A stretch of DNA of 64,000 nucleotides from CAZCTC01 sp964501335 (GTDB taxonomy: Bacteria > Chloroflexota > Anaerolineae > B4-G1 > SLSP01): positions 56,792 through 120,791 of the forward strand of contig CAZCTC010000018.1 of assembly GCA_964501335.1 (NCBI GenBank). The letters are read 5' to 3'. Every line of letters starts with the position of its first letter. The first letter of the stretch is position 1. Below are positions 42,912-51,486 of the stretch, in pieces. The notes under the pieces are model-generated. The model worked only from the letters and a program-made list of their open reading frames with translations. It searched no databases and was not told the origin of the DNA. The translations under genes were made by a program, and so were the position numbers.

Positions 42912-45608
42912 ATGAAAGGTATCTTTAACGCAAAGAGACAGCAGAATTTAACGCAGAGACGCAAAGAAGCAGAGACGCAGAAAAAGATAAAAATCTCTGC
43001 GCTTCTCTGCGGACTCCGCGTCTCTGCGTTGAGTTCTGGTCTCTGGCTGCTGATCCTGGCCCTATGCATTACCCCGGTGCTGGCCGCTACCCTGCTCCGC
43101 GACGACTTCAACGGGGGAAATTCCGGTTGGGGCTTCGACCCGGGTCAGGGGTCTAACTCCATCGATTTCAATGCCGGCGGCGTGCTGCGCCTGCAAGGCG
43201 ACGGCGGGACCGAATTTCCCCTGGTCGGTCGCAGCGTCTACCCCGGCGTGATCCCTTACAGCACCGGCATCCATCCCCACTGGATTCTGGCGCTGCGCTT
43301 CCGCTACACCGAAGCTGCCGCCTACGGCACTGCCATCGCCCTGGGCTCCGACTCAGGATTCACGATCGCCCGACAACCCGCCGCCGATCCCCTCCGCGAT
43401 AAGTGGCAGAACCTCCTGTGGATCTATCAGGTGCGCAATGCCGGCGAGCATGTCTTCAAGATCGTCGCCTTTGGCAACACCCACTACAGCCAGGATACCG
43501 CCGCCGGCGCCGATACCGCTTGGCACACCCTGGAACTGAACGTCGACGGCCCCACCTATACGCTATTCCTCGACGGCACCGAAATCGGCGCCGGCAACAC
43601 CTTGCCCACCACGCCCCGCACTCTCTGGATGGGCAGTTACGTCACGCAGCCGACGCCCGGCAACTGGTCCGACATGGAGATCGACTGGCTCCAGACCGAC
43701 GCCGATGTCGAGGCGCCCACCGTCACCGTCATCCCCAGTAGCACGCCGGGCAATCACGGCTGGTCGAAGACCCCGGTCCAGATCACCCTGGAGGCTACCG
43801 ACGCCTGGGCGGGCGTGCGCGACATCAATTACCGGCTGGACGGAGACTTGTGGTATTACCATGGGCCCTTCACCGTGGCCGGCGACGGCCTGCACACCCT
43901 GGAATACAACGCGGTCGATGAAGCTGGTAATGTCTCCCCGGTCCAAACCCTGACCCTCGCCATCGACACCACCCCGCCCGGCTCGGCGATCCACAGCCCG
44001 GCAAACAACGAATGGATCCACGGCAGCATCCAGGTCAACGGCACCGCCTGGGATGCGACCTCCGGCCTGGCCGCGGTCAGCTATGCCACCGACGGCGGCG
44101 TGCTCTGGACTCCGGCCTCGGGCACCACAGCCTGGAGCGCCACCTGGGATACAACCACCAGCCCCGACGGCGACACCTTGCTCAGTTCGCGGGCCGAGGA
44201 TCAAGCCGGCAACCTGGAAACGCCCGCCACGCGCCTGGTCCACATCGACAACACCCCGCCCCACACGGCTGCCGCCCTGGCCGGGACCGCCGGCAACGGC
44301 GCCTGGCATCGCTCTCCGGTCACCGTGACCCTGACAGCGATCGATGCCGGCGTCGGCGTGGACACCACTGAATACCGGATCGACGGTGGAGCATGGACCG
44401 CATACGCTGGTCCATTTACCATGAATGGCGATGGTTTGCACACTGTAAGCTATCGTTCTGCTGATCTGCTGGGCAACCAGGAAGCGGAGCAAAGTCTGGA
44501 GATCCGGATCGATACGCAGGCGCCACAGACCACCGTCGATCTATCCGGCCCCATGGGGCGCAACGGCTGGTACACCGGCACCGTCCTGGCGACTTTCACC
44601 GCGCAGGATGCGGCCTCCGGCATTGCCGACATCTACCTGGATGGTCTCGCCCTGCTGGCCCCTACCATGACCTTCGCCACCGATGGAGTCTTCAACTTTC
44701 CCTACTTCAGTGTGGATCAGGCCGGCAATCGAGAAACGGCCCGCACCCTGAAGCTCAAGCTAGACACCCTGCCTCCCAGCGCTACCCTCATGGGCGGCGC
44801 CTTCTGCCCCGGCTGCGGCGAGATCCTGGTTCTGCGCACCAACGCCTGGGATGTCGGCTCCGGCCTGGATAGCTGGCGGCTGGAAATCCTGAGAGCCCGG
44901 GGCTCGGGTCTGATACAAAGCTGGACTGGGTCTGGCACCCCGCCGGCCACGCAATCCTGGAACGGCAACGATGCAGCCGGCCGCCGCCTGCCGGCAGGAA
45001 ACTATCCCGTGCAACTGACCGCGACCGATCTGGCCGGCTGGAGTCGCATCGTCACCGGTTCCGTGCAGATCACCGAGGCGCCGGTCACGCCGACAGCAAC
45101 GCCCACCGCGACAGCTACCCCACGGCCCACCTTTACCCCGACGCCGCAGCCGACCGCCATCCCGCAACCCGTTGCCGGGCAGGAAGAGCCCACCACCACA
45201 GCAACACCTACCGCGACCGAAACCCCGTCGCCGACCTCGACGCCGCGGCCCAGCATCACGCCGACGGCAAAATCCGTCCTGCAGGAGACACCGGTATTGC
45301 CCACGGTCACATCCACCCCGCAGCCCACAGTCACACTGATGCAGACGGCCAGGCCGGAGCCCACACTTCAGCCTGTGGCCCTCAAAGAATTGCCGGGAAA
45401 GACCGTCAAGGACAGAGGGCCCGATTGGCCTCCGGCTCGCACCAGCAGCCTGTGGTTTCCCCTCGGCAGCGCCGGCATGCTGCTGCTGACCGGGCTGGCC
45501 ACCGTGCTCGATCGCCGATCGCTCGCAGTCCGAACACTGGAAAAAACGATGACGAATGAAAATCGGGAAATTCACCGCCGAGACGCCGGGAACGCAGAGA
45601 TTTTCTGA
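42912..45608 (+). CDS. Large surface adhesin-like protein with Ig-type repeats
   Basis: The ATG at 42912 follows AGGAGG by five bases (898 aa). Residues about 5-42 are encoded by a family A palindromic repeat (NAKRQQNLTQRRKEAETQK and on), placed in the basic n-region of a signal peptide whose core is LWLLILALCITPVLAA (about 46-61). A LamG/concanavalin-like domain (about 62-255) follows, then four Ig-like or OmpL47-type repeats (260-640, each with DxAGN and GLHTxxYxxxD motifs), a FlgD-like module (about 650-720), a Thr/Pro linker and a membrane helix near 855-872. The last residues are encoded by another family A repeat. It is probably anchored on the cell surface. Confidence 0.75.
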   Translation: MKGIFNAKRQQNLTQRRKEAETQKKIKISALLCGLRVSALSSGLWLLILALCITPVLAATLLRDDFNGGNSGWGFDPGQGSNSIDFNAGGVLRLQGDGGTEFPLVGRSVYPGVIPYSTGIHPHWILALRFRYTEAAAYGTAIALGSDSGFTIARQPAADPLRDKWQNLLWIYQVRNAGEHVFKIVAFGNTHYSQDTAAGADTAWHTLELNVDGPTYTLFLDGTEIGAGNTLPTTPRTLWMGSYVTQPTPGNWSDMEIDWLQTDADVEAPTVTVIPSSTPGNHGWSKTPVQITLEATDAWAGVRDINYRLDGDLWYYHGPFTVAGDGLHTLEYNAVDEAGNVSPVQTLTLAIDTTPPGSAIHSPANNEWIHGSIQVNGTAWDATSGLAAVSYATDGGVLWTPASGTTAWSATWDTTTSPDGDTLLSSRAEDQAGNLETPATRLVHIDNTPPHTAAALAGTAGNGAWHRSPVTVTLTAIDAGVGVDTTEYRIDGGAWTAYAGPFTMNGDGLHTVSYRSADLLGNQEAEQSLEIRIDTQAPQTTVDLSGPMGRNGWYTGTVLATFTAQDAASGIADIYLDGLALLAPTMTFATDGVFNFPYFSVDQAGNRETARTLKLKLDTLPPSATLMGGAFCPGCGEILVLRTNAWDVGSGLDSWRLEILRARGSGLIQSWTGSGTPPATQSWNGNDAAGRRLPAGNYPVQLTATDLAGWSRIVTGSVQITEAPVTPTATPTATATPRPTFTPTPQPTAIPQPVAGQEEPTTTATPTATETPSPTSTPRPSITPTAKSVLQETPVLPTVTSTPQPTVTLMQTARPEPTLQPVALKELPGKTVKDRGPDWPPARTSSLWFPLGSAGMLLLTGLATVLDRRSLAVRTLEKTMTNENREIHRRDAGNAEIF
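42923..43033. repeat. Palindromic repeat family A, copy 4, inside the adhesin gene
   Basis: TTTAACGCAGAGACGCAAAG with CTCCGCGTCTCTGCGTTGAG forms a long hairpin. It lies in frame within the first codons of the 42912 gene, without a stop, and adds a basic segment in front of the signal peptide core. Confidence 0.85.
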
Positions 45609-45640
45609 ACTCTGCGCCCTCTGCGTTTCAGCGGTGCAAA
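45570..45640. repeat. Palindromic repeat family A, copy 5, at the adhesin 3' end
   Basis: ATTCACCGCCGAGACGCCGG pairs with CTCTGCGTTTCAGCGGTGCA. It provides the last 13-14 codons and the stop of the adhesin gene and ends shortly before the ribosome binding site of the next gene. Confidence 0.8.
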
Positions 45641-45661
45641 CCATCTTTGAAAGGAGCTTCG

Positions 45662-46249
45662 ATGACCCCCGTAGAATGGCTGGCTTTGTTGATATTGTTG
45701 ATTTCAGGACTGGCCCTGGGCGCCGCCGTGACCGTCTCCAACGGCCGGGTGGCGCGGGCCGTGAATAAGCTGGAGCAGACCTACCGCAAGGAAAAGGCCC
45801 GGCTCCAGGAAGAGAAGCATGCGGCCGAGATGGCCCGTTACGGCGAGCTGCTCCAGCAGCAGCTGCGCGCTGATCCCACCAACGGCTGGAAGCCCGTCGC
45901 GCTCAAGTTGATGCAACGGGCCTTCGAAACCACTCGCCAGCCCTCGTTGGCCCTGGCCGGCAGCGATCCGGCCTGGATCGAGATCAGCTTTCAGGACGGC
46001 GGCGCGAGCCTGGTGCTCACGGCGCAGCCCCGCCGGCTGGTCGAAGCCGGGTTGCTGAGCAAGCGCGACCTGACCCAGCTCACGCCGATCGACGCCGCGC
46101 TCTATCCGGAAGCCCGCCTGGATGTGGCTCTGCTCTGGCGCACCTTGTTGCAAGCCGATCCAGGGCTGCATCCCTGGGAAGCGGAGTCGGCGCCCTGGTA
46201 TGCAGTGATGCGGACCTCGCCCCGACTCACTGTCCGACAAAAAACGTAA
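45662..46249 (+). CDS. Membrane-anchored protein with coiled coil
   Basis: The ATG at 45662 (AAAGGAG upstream) gives 195 aa: a membrane helix (about 4-24), a charged coiled-coil segment (about 33-72, rich in Lys, Arg, Glu), and a soluble domain (WIEISFQDGGASLVLTAQPR) with mixed alpha/beta pattern. No family recognised. Just after it (46241-46284) is a further short inverted sequence with AACGTAAA / TTTTACGTT. Confidence 0.65.
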   Translation: MTPVEWLALLILLISGLALGAAVTVSNGRVARAVNKLEQTYRKEKARLQEEKHAAEMARYGELLQQQLRADPTNGWKPVALKLMQRAFETTRQPSLALAGSDPAWIEISFQDGGASLVLTAQPRRLVEAGLLSKRDLTQLTPIDAALYPEARLDVALLWRTLLQADPGLHPWEAESAPWYAVMRTSPRLTVRQKT

Positions 46250-46336
46250 AGGGAAAGTCATCACGTTTTACGTTTCCCGTTTTAGATACCTTGTTCGCAA
46301 GTTCGCTAAAAAATCTATCATTTGAAGGAGAGACCC

Positions 46337-46879
46337 ATGTCTGAACAAACTTCGAGCAACGCGGTGGTTTTGGAAGGGGCCGTGGTCGGCCAGTGGAATC
46401 TGAACGGCGACACCTGCCTGCGCCTGGCGGTGCCCCGGCGCCCTGGAATGCCGGGCAATCCCGACGGCAAGAATTTCGACGCCGTGTCGGTGCGGTTCAA
46501 TTATTTTCTGGCGCGTCAGGCCGATCTGCCCAAGAAGGGCGATTACATCCGGGTCCAGGGCTTGATCCAGCAGCGCGATACGGAGGAAACGCTGAAACGG
46601 GCGCTGGAGCGGATCACCAATCCCGACGAGGGCGCAGTCAAGAAGGCCCTGGAGGCGTTGGAAGGGGTCGCGGATCACATCCGGCTGCAGCGGCGGGAGA
46701 CGGAGGTGGTGGTGCTGAGCTGGGAGATTGCGGAGAAGCCGGAGAGGAGAGAACGGAAACGCGGAGGACAACGGCAAGAAGATCGCCGATCAATGCAGCG
46801 CAGTGAACGGCCGTTGCCCATTCAGGTCGATAAAAATGAACTTCCAGCCGCAAATGAAGCTGAAACTCTAACAGAATAG
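46337..46879 (+). CDS. OB-fold (SSB-like) protein with charged tail
   Basis: The ATG at 46337 (GAAGGAGAG upstream) gives 180 aa. Residues about 8-85 show an OB-fold order: NAVVLEGAVVGQWNLNGDTC, FDAVSVRFNYF, then KKGDYIRVQGLIQQRDTEE. The remainder is a helical, highly charged region (RRERKRGGQRQEDRR) that may bind DNA. Last gene of the + strand run, closed by the hairpin at 46894. Confidence 0.6.
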   Translation: MSEQTSSNAVVLEGAVVGQWNLNGDTCLRLAVPRRPGMPGNPDGKNFDAVSVRFNYFLARQADLPKKGDYIRVQGLIQQRDTEETLKRALERITNPDEGAVKKALEALEGVADHIRLQRRETEVVVLSWEIAEKPERRERKRGGQRQEDRRSMQRSERPLPIQVDKNELPAANEAETLTE

Positions 46880-46893
46880 CCGATACAGGAAAA

Positions 46894-46927
46894 TCTGGCG
46901 CCGGCCATATGCAACGCCGGCGCCAGA
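46894..46927. terminator. Bidirectional hairpin terminator
   Basis: Perfect stem TCTGGCGCCGGC / GCCGGCGCCAGA with a ten-base loop between two convergent genes. T-runs are weak on both sides (TTTTCC on the - strand). Confidence 0.65.
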
Positions 46928-46952
46928 CTCTATAAAAAACTATTCTCCCGAT

Positions 46953-47513
46953 TTATGGCTCTTGAGGGAGACCTTTTCGCAGATTATATCCACTGACCTC
47001 CTTGATCCATTTAATCCCGGCTTCTTTCCCCTGCTCATTAATAATTCGCTGCAGTTCATCTTGCTGGAAATGATAGAGGTTTTCTTTTTCCTGATCCCAA
47101 GGCAGCGGACAATGCTCAATTTCATCTATAACCGCAGTCCAATCCCGTCCCTTTTCCCAAAATAATCGGATTGCGGTATCCGGCGGAAAGAAATGATTCT
47201 CCAACCACGCAGAAACAGTCCCAGAAAGAAACGAAATGTCCACTTTCTTCATTCCCCGGCGTAATTCAATAACGGCTCGTTCTGGAGGCAGCGGACGCCC
47301 ATACATCATGGCATGAAGCATTTCCATGGGATCAACATCAGGCCGGTTCTCATATTCAAACAGAAGATCTATATTTTCGGGAGCCGGTTTATCGCTCAAA
47401 ACACTCCCGAAAACATACATCCGAATCGGAATAACAGGAAAAGTCTCCAGATCTACCGAATCGAGGCGTTGGTAAAGGGTGCGTAAATGATGTAAAGCAG
47501 TTGCACGTTTCAC
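46953..47513 (-). CDS. Nucleotidyltransferase-like protein
   Basis: The 186-aa protein has MYVFGSVLSDKPAPENIDLL (about residues 32-51), which fits the G-S...D-x-D-L start of the minimal nucleotidyltransferase fold, although the first Asp of the pair is replaced by Asn (ENIDLLFE). KKVDISFL (about 89-96) supplies the third acidic position. The C-terminus is helical. Such proteins work as antitoxin-like or modifying enzymes (MNT type), but no HEPN partner gene is next to it. AT-richer than its neighbours and on the opposite strand, so probably cargo. Confidence 0.6.
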   Translation of the reverse strand: MKRATALHHLRTLYQRLDSVDLETFPVIPIRMYVFGSVLSDKPAPENIDLLFEYENRPDVDPMEMLHAMMYGRPLPPERAVIELRRGMKKVDISFLSGTVSAWLENHFFPPDTAIRLFWEKGRDWTAVIDEIEHCPLPWDQEKENLYHFQQDELQRIINEQGKEAGIKWIKEVSGYNLRKGLPQEP

Positions 47514-47747
47514 AAATTCACTCCTGAAAATTGAATTGGGTACATCTATACATCACCAAACGATCTCGATTATAAAATGAATCTCCTCATAATAGCATTA
47601 CAAGATTATTACGGAATCGTTACTATTTAAGCAACGAACTCGAATCTTGACTTGATGGTCTTTTTGAAAAACCAGCATATAATGAAAAAGGAGACTAAAT
47701 CCCGATCGGAAACTTTCTTTCCGGTCTTCTTTTCTGACCCAAAACTT

Positions 47748-47771
47748 ATCACACAAGGGGCATTGTGTGAT
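47748..47771. promoter_or_regulatory. Perfect 9-bp inverted repeat upstream of the recombinase
   Basis: ATCACACAA, six-base spacer GGGGCA, then TTGTGTGAT. The gap 47514-47972 also has a CGGAAA / TTTCCG hairpin at 47707-47723. The size of the palindrome (two 9-bp arms, 6-bp centre) matches a core crossover site for a tyrosine recombinase or an operator. Confidence 0.5.
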
Positions 47772-47877
47772 ATAGTGCGGCAGAAAAAGCCTTAAAACAG
47801 GTCCAAAACGGCCTTTTTGAGCCGATTAGAGGCTCCAAATCTCATCATACAAGTTATAGCATGTCGTTTTTTCAAAA

Positions 47878-47936
47878 TTTCTGAGACTGATTTTTCACAG
47901 TTTTTGAGACCGGTTTTTCACAATTTATGAGACCAG
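47878..47936 (+). repeat. 23-bp direct repeats in front of the recombinase gene
   Basis: TTTCTGAGACTGATTTTTCA (47878-), TTTTTGAGACCGGTTTTTCA (47901-) and a partial third unit TTTATGAGACCAG (47924-). The period is exactly 23 bp. Likely binding sites for the recombinase or its regulator, since they end 37 bases before the gene. Confidence 0.65.
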
Positions 47937-47972
47937 CCTAATCGCTTTTACTATCAGCGCCAGGAGGGGAGC

Positions 47973-48905
47973 ATGAGCGAGGTTTTGGACAACTATGTTT
48001 TGTACTTGCAAGGACTGGACCGCAGTCCTTTGACCGTGAAGGGGTATCAGCGAGACATCCAGGCTTTTTTCACCTGGCTGGAAGCGCAGCTCGGCCGGCC
48101 AGTACCACCCATCGAAGTAACGACGTTCGATATTCAACGCTACCGCGACGGCTGGAAAAAAGGCTTCAAGGAAGAAGACAAACCCGGAAAACCGGCCGCG
48201 ATCAATCGCCGTTTGGCGGCCTTGCGCTCGTTCTTTGGTTGGGCTTTGAAAAAAGGCCTGGTCGGCAGCAATCCGGTAGAGGATGTCCAATGGGAGGCTC
48301 AGGGAAAACGCAGTCCTAAATCCCTAACCCAGCAAGAAGTCTATCAACTCCAACGAGAGGCCGCCTCGCAACGACAATTAGCTGAAGTCAAAGCCGGCGC
48401 TGAGATCACTCCCACCCTGGTAGATGCCCTGCGGGATGAGGCCATTCTGAATTTGCTCGTATACGGCGGGCTCCGCGTGGCCGAAGTTGCCGCCCTCAAA
48501 GTCGGCGACCTGCAATTCACGGCTCGAAGAGCCAAGGTCATCGTCCGGGAAGGCAAAGGCAGCAAATATAGAGAAGTGCCGATCCATCCCAACGTCCGTA
48601 AAATGTTGGAAGCTTATCTGGCGGTACGTCCCAAGGATCAAGGTAATGCTTTGTTCCTGGGTCAGCGAGGAGCTTTGAGCAAGCGCGGCATCCAGTTCCG
48701 CATCGAAGCCATCGGCGAGGCTGCGAAAATCAAAGTGACGTGCCATGTGCTCAGACATACCTGCGCCACGCGCATGCTGCGGGAAGCCAAAGCCGATCTG
48801 GTCACGGTGGCCGAGATCCTGGGCCATAGCAATATCAACACAACGATGATTTATACGCAGCCTGGGGAAGAGGATAAGTTCAAGGCGGTGGAGGGGATGA
48901 GCTGA
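47973..48905 (+). CDS. XerC/D-type tyrosine recombinase
   Basis: The 310-aa protein has an N-terminal SAM-like core-binding domain (LDRSPLTVKGYQRDIQAFF) and a catalytic domain with all expected residues: Arg in YGGLRVAEVAAL (about residue 168), Lys in GKGSKYREVP (about 196), HVLRHTCATRML (His and Arg near 258-261), ILGHSNINTTMIYTQ (His about 284, nucleophile Tyr about 292). It would integrate the element or resolve its dimers. GGAGGGGAG precedes the ATG. Gene and neighbours mark the boundary between the + strand backbone and the - strand defence operon. Confidence 0.9.
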   Translation: MSEVLDNYVLYLQGLDRSPLTVKGYQRDIQAFFTWLEAQLGRPVPPIEVTTFDIQRYRDGWKKGFKEEDKPGKPAAINRRLAALRSFFGWALKKGLVGSNPVEDVQWEAQGKRSPKSLTQQEVYQLQREAASQRQLAEVKAGAEITPTLVDALRDEAILNLLVYGGLRVAEVAALKVGDLQFTARRAKVIVREGKGSKYREVPIHPNVRKMLEAYLAVRPKDQGNALFLGQRGALSKRGIQFRIEAIGEAAKIKVTCHVLRHTCATRMLREAKADLVTVAEILGHSNINTTMIYTQPGEEDKFKAVEGMS

Positions 48906-48918
48906 TGGGCTCATCCCC
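48893..48918. terminator. Hairpin at the end of the recombinase gene
   Basis: GGGGATGAGC / GCTCATCCCC with a six-base loop containing the stop codon. No clear T-run. It lies between the convergent recombinase and HEAT genes; the gap 48906-49008 holds nothing else. Confidence 0.45.
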
Positions 48919-49008
48919 CTTAATGTTAACGGCGGATCAGAAACCTGTCATATTAAACTTATTTGAAATCCCCGATGAGGTCCATTATTTACATGCCAGG
49001 ATAGGAAT

Positions 49009-51477
49009 TCAATCCTCATCAGTTCTTTCACCGGCTTCTGGATTCTCTAATCGTTCCAGCGCCTGTTGAATAGCCGATCGCACCGTATCATCGCGCTCCT
49101 CAGCCATCATTTCCCGCAGAGCAGCCTGAACTTCTGGCCGGCCCAATTCTCCCAAAGCCCGGGCCGCAGCACTGCGCAACGCCACATCCTCATAACGCAA
49201 GACCCCTAACAAAGCCTCGACATTGCCGGCCGTTTGAAATTCCGCCACATTCGGTTCCCCGAAATCCTCCAACCGTTTTGTCTGCAAGCCGTCTTGATGA
49301 TAGGGCATATCGCCATCATAATGACGGATATCCGACCAACCCGGCGCGGAAGCGTAGGTAAAATTCCCATCGTAATGTTCCACGGTACGCTCATTGACCT
49401 GGGAACGCGATCTCAAGGTCCGCAACCGACTCCATTGAGTAAACAACAAAGCTTTCGATTCAGCCGTCAACCATCCGAAACGGTAAAGCTTGCCCAACGC
49501 CATCCCGATTGACCACTGTTCTGAATCCTCGGAAATCGACTGTAAGGCGGCCAGCAAGACTGGAACGGCTGGATTCCCAAATTGAGCGCATTTTTCCCAC
49601 TCCCGCAAAGCAGCCCAATAATGCAATCCGGCGGCATCCCCCGTCGGCTGCCATTCCAGCCGCTTCAAAGCCAGGGCAATTTCCCGCGCCCCCGTTTCCA
49701 ATGGAGATAATTCAGCCAGGAGCGCAGTCAAGGCTTCAATAACAGACGGTTGATTGAAATTGCTCAAGGCCTTCACGGCTTCCAAACGAACGGCGACTTC
49801 CGGATCTCGCAACATCCCCAACAAAGGCTCCACGACCCGTTTCGCAGGATGGCGAACCAGGCCAGCCACCACAGGCTCCCGTACTCGGGGATCGGAATCG
49901 GCCAGGCGCGCCAGCAAAGGATCCACACTTTTCGCATTTCCAATCTTTACCAAAGCCACCACCGCCGCCAGCCGCACATCAGGATCTGAGTCTTCCAAAA
50001 CCGGCAACAAAACTTCCGAATTTTTCGGCTGGCCGATCTGCCCCCACACTTCAACCATCGCTCGCCGCACTTGCAAATCAGAATCCTGTAAAAACGGCTG
50101 CAACACTTCCATATTCTTTAATTTGCCCATCTGCCCCAGGGCTCGCACCGCCATCAGCCGCAACGGAGAATGGAGATCGTGCAAGATTTCGACCAGAGGT
50201 TCATGGCCCTGTTCGTTTCCGATCTCCCCTATAACCTTAATCGCCGCCTGCTGCACTTCAGGCTCGGGATCTTGCAAAGCCGTCAACAGGGAAACCGCTT
50301 CCGGATTTCCTTCTTCACTTCTCCCCAAGGCCATCGCCAACATAGCCCGCCGTTCTTTATTTTGGGAAGGCAGCGTTTGTTTCTCTTGCAGGATTTTCCC
50401 TAAAGCAACCACGGCCAGCAGTCGCAATTGAGCATCGGAATGTTGCAAAGCGGCAAGCAAAGCCGGGACGGCGGATAACACCTTGATTTCACCCAGAGCG
50501 AGGGCGGCATTGTGACGCATCACAGGATCAGCGTTATTGAGTTCAGCCGCCAGAGACGGCACTGCCCGACTCCCATAATGGACCAGGCTCTCAATCGCCT
50601 GCAAACGTAACAACACCAGGGGACCACGAGGACCGAAATAAATGTTGATCTCCCGAATTACAAAATCCCGATAGCCCTTTCCGTTCATCGCTTCCGCTAA
50701 AGCCATATGCACAACATCGTCCATACTCACAACAGCCTTTAAGGCCGCGATGCGCTGGGGAGCCTTGGGATTATTAATCACCTCCAGCAAAGCTGGAAAG
50801 GCCGGCAGGCCCAGCGTTACCAGCGCCTGCATCGCCGCATTCTGATCAGATTCGTTCGCCAGCAAATTAACCAGCAAGGGAATCGCCGGCTCGCCGATCG
50901 CCAGACACTTTGCCTCATCCCCTTTCAAAAACCAGTAGAGCGCCCCGTTTTCATCTGCCGGGGGCTGCCAGTTCCATTGATCCAGGGAATCGAGAGCTAC
51001 CTGACGCACTTTCGGATTACGCAACAGGGTCATCAAGGATTTCTCTGCCGCACTGCGATCCAACTGCCATAGGATATCCAGGGTAAGCCGGCGTACATGA
51101 GTCAACATCCCGAGATTCTGCTCTAACTCACGTTGCAAAACCGGCACGACCGGAGCCCCGATTTGAATCAAAGCTGCGGCGGCAACCTCAGCATTATTTC
51201 CTCCCGCTTTAAACAACAGCCCTGTTAAGGGCTGGATGGCAGCTTCCGTTCCAATTTGGCCCAGGGCACGCGCGGCCGTTGCCTGCAATGCTGAATCAGC
51301 ATGGTTCAACAACGCTCCCAATCGAGTAATCGCTTCCACCGCTCGCACTTCTCCCAGCGCCCGGGCCGCCGCGATGGGCACCTGGATATCCTTTTGATAA
51401 TCCAGCGCTTTGAGCAATCCGGCCACATCTCGCTTTGCCTGTAACTTTTCTACATTGGGGGGGCCAAAAAGAAACAT
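49009..51477 (-). CDS. HEAT-repeat protein with Tyr/His/Asp-rich insert
   Basis: The 822-aa protein is built of about 20 HEAT (PBS-lyase type) repeats, with units such as VAAARALGEV, DSDPDVRLAAVVALVKIG, and DSDPRVREPVVAGLV. Near residues 694-731 the repeats break for a stretch reading ERTVEHYDGNFTYASAPGW, then SDIRHYDGDMPYHQDGLQ, where HYDG occurs twice. Repeats then resume (about 750-800), and the end is acidic (GERTDED). AAGGAGG precedes the ATG; the gene follows the radical SAM gene by nine bases, so they are coexpressed. A scaffold or a substrate of the radical SAM enzyme is a reasonable but untested idea. Confidence 0.8.
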   Translation of the reverse strand: MFLFGPPNVEKLQAKRDVAGLLKALDYQKDIQVPIAAARALGEVRAVEAITRLGALLNHADSALQATAARALGQIGTEAAIQPLTGLLFKAGGNNAEVAAAALIQIGAPVVPVLQRELEQNLGMLTHVRRLTLDILWQLDRSAAEKSLMTLLRNPKVRQVALDSLDQWNWQPPADENGALYWFLKGDEAKCLAIGEPAIPLLVNLLANESDQNAAMQALVTLGLPAFPALLEVINNPKAPQRIAALKAVVSMDDVVHMALAEAMNGKGYRDFVIREINIYFGPRGPLVLLRLQAIESLVHYGSRAVPSLAAELNNADPVMRHNAALALGEIKVLSAVPALLAALQHSDAQLRLLAVVALGKILQEKQTLPSQNKERRAMLAMALGRSEEGNPEAVSLLTALQDPEPEVQQAAIKVIGEIGNEQGHEPLVEILHDLHSPLRLMAVRALGQMGKLKNMEVLQPFLQDSDLQVRRAMVEVWGQIGQPKNSEVLLPVLEDSDPDVRLAAVVALVKIGNAKSVDPLLARLADSDPRVREPVVAGLVRHPAKRVVEPLLGMLRDPEVAVRLEAVKALSNFNQPSVIEALTALLAELSPLETGAREIALALKRLEWQPTGDAAGLHYWAALREWEKCAQFGNPAVPVLLAALQSISEDSEQWSIGMALGKLYRFGWLTAESKALLFTQWSRLRTLRSRSQVNERTVEHYDGNFTYASAPGWSDIRHYDGDMPYHQDGLQTKRLEDFGEPNVAEFQTAGNVEALLGVLRYEDVALRSAAARALGELGRPEVQAALREMMAEERDDTVRSAIQQALERLENPEAGERTDED

Positions 51478-51486
51478 GGAACCTCC

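Noticed and set aside
47647..47690. TTGACT...TATAAT as promoter of the recombinase region
   Set aside because: The spacing between the boxes (about 25 bases) is too long for a standard promoter.
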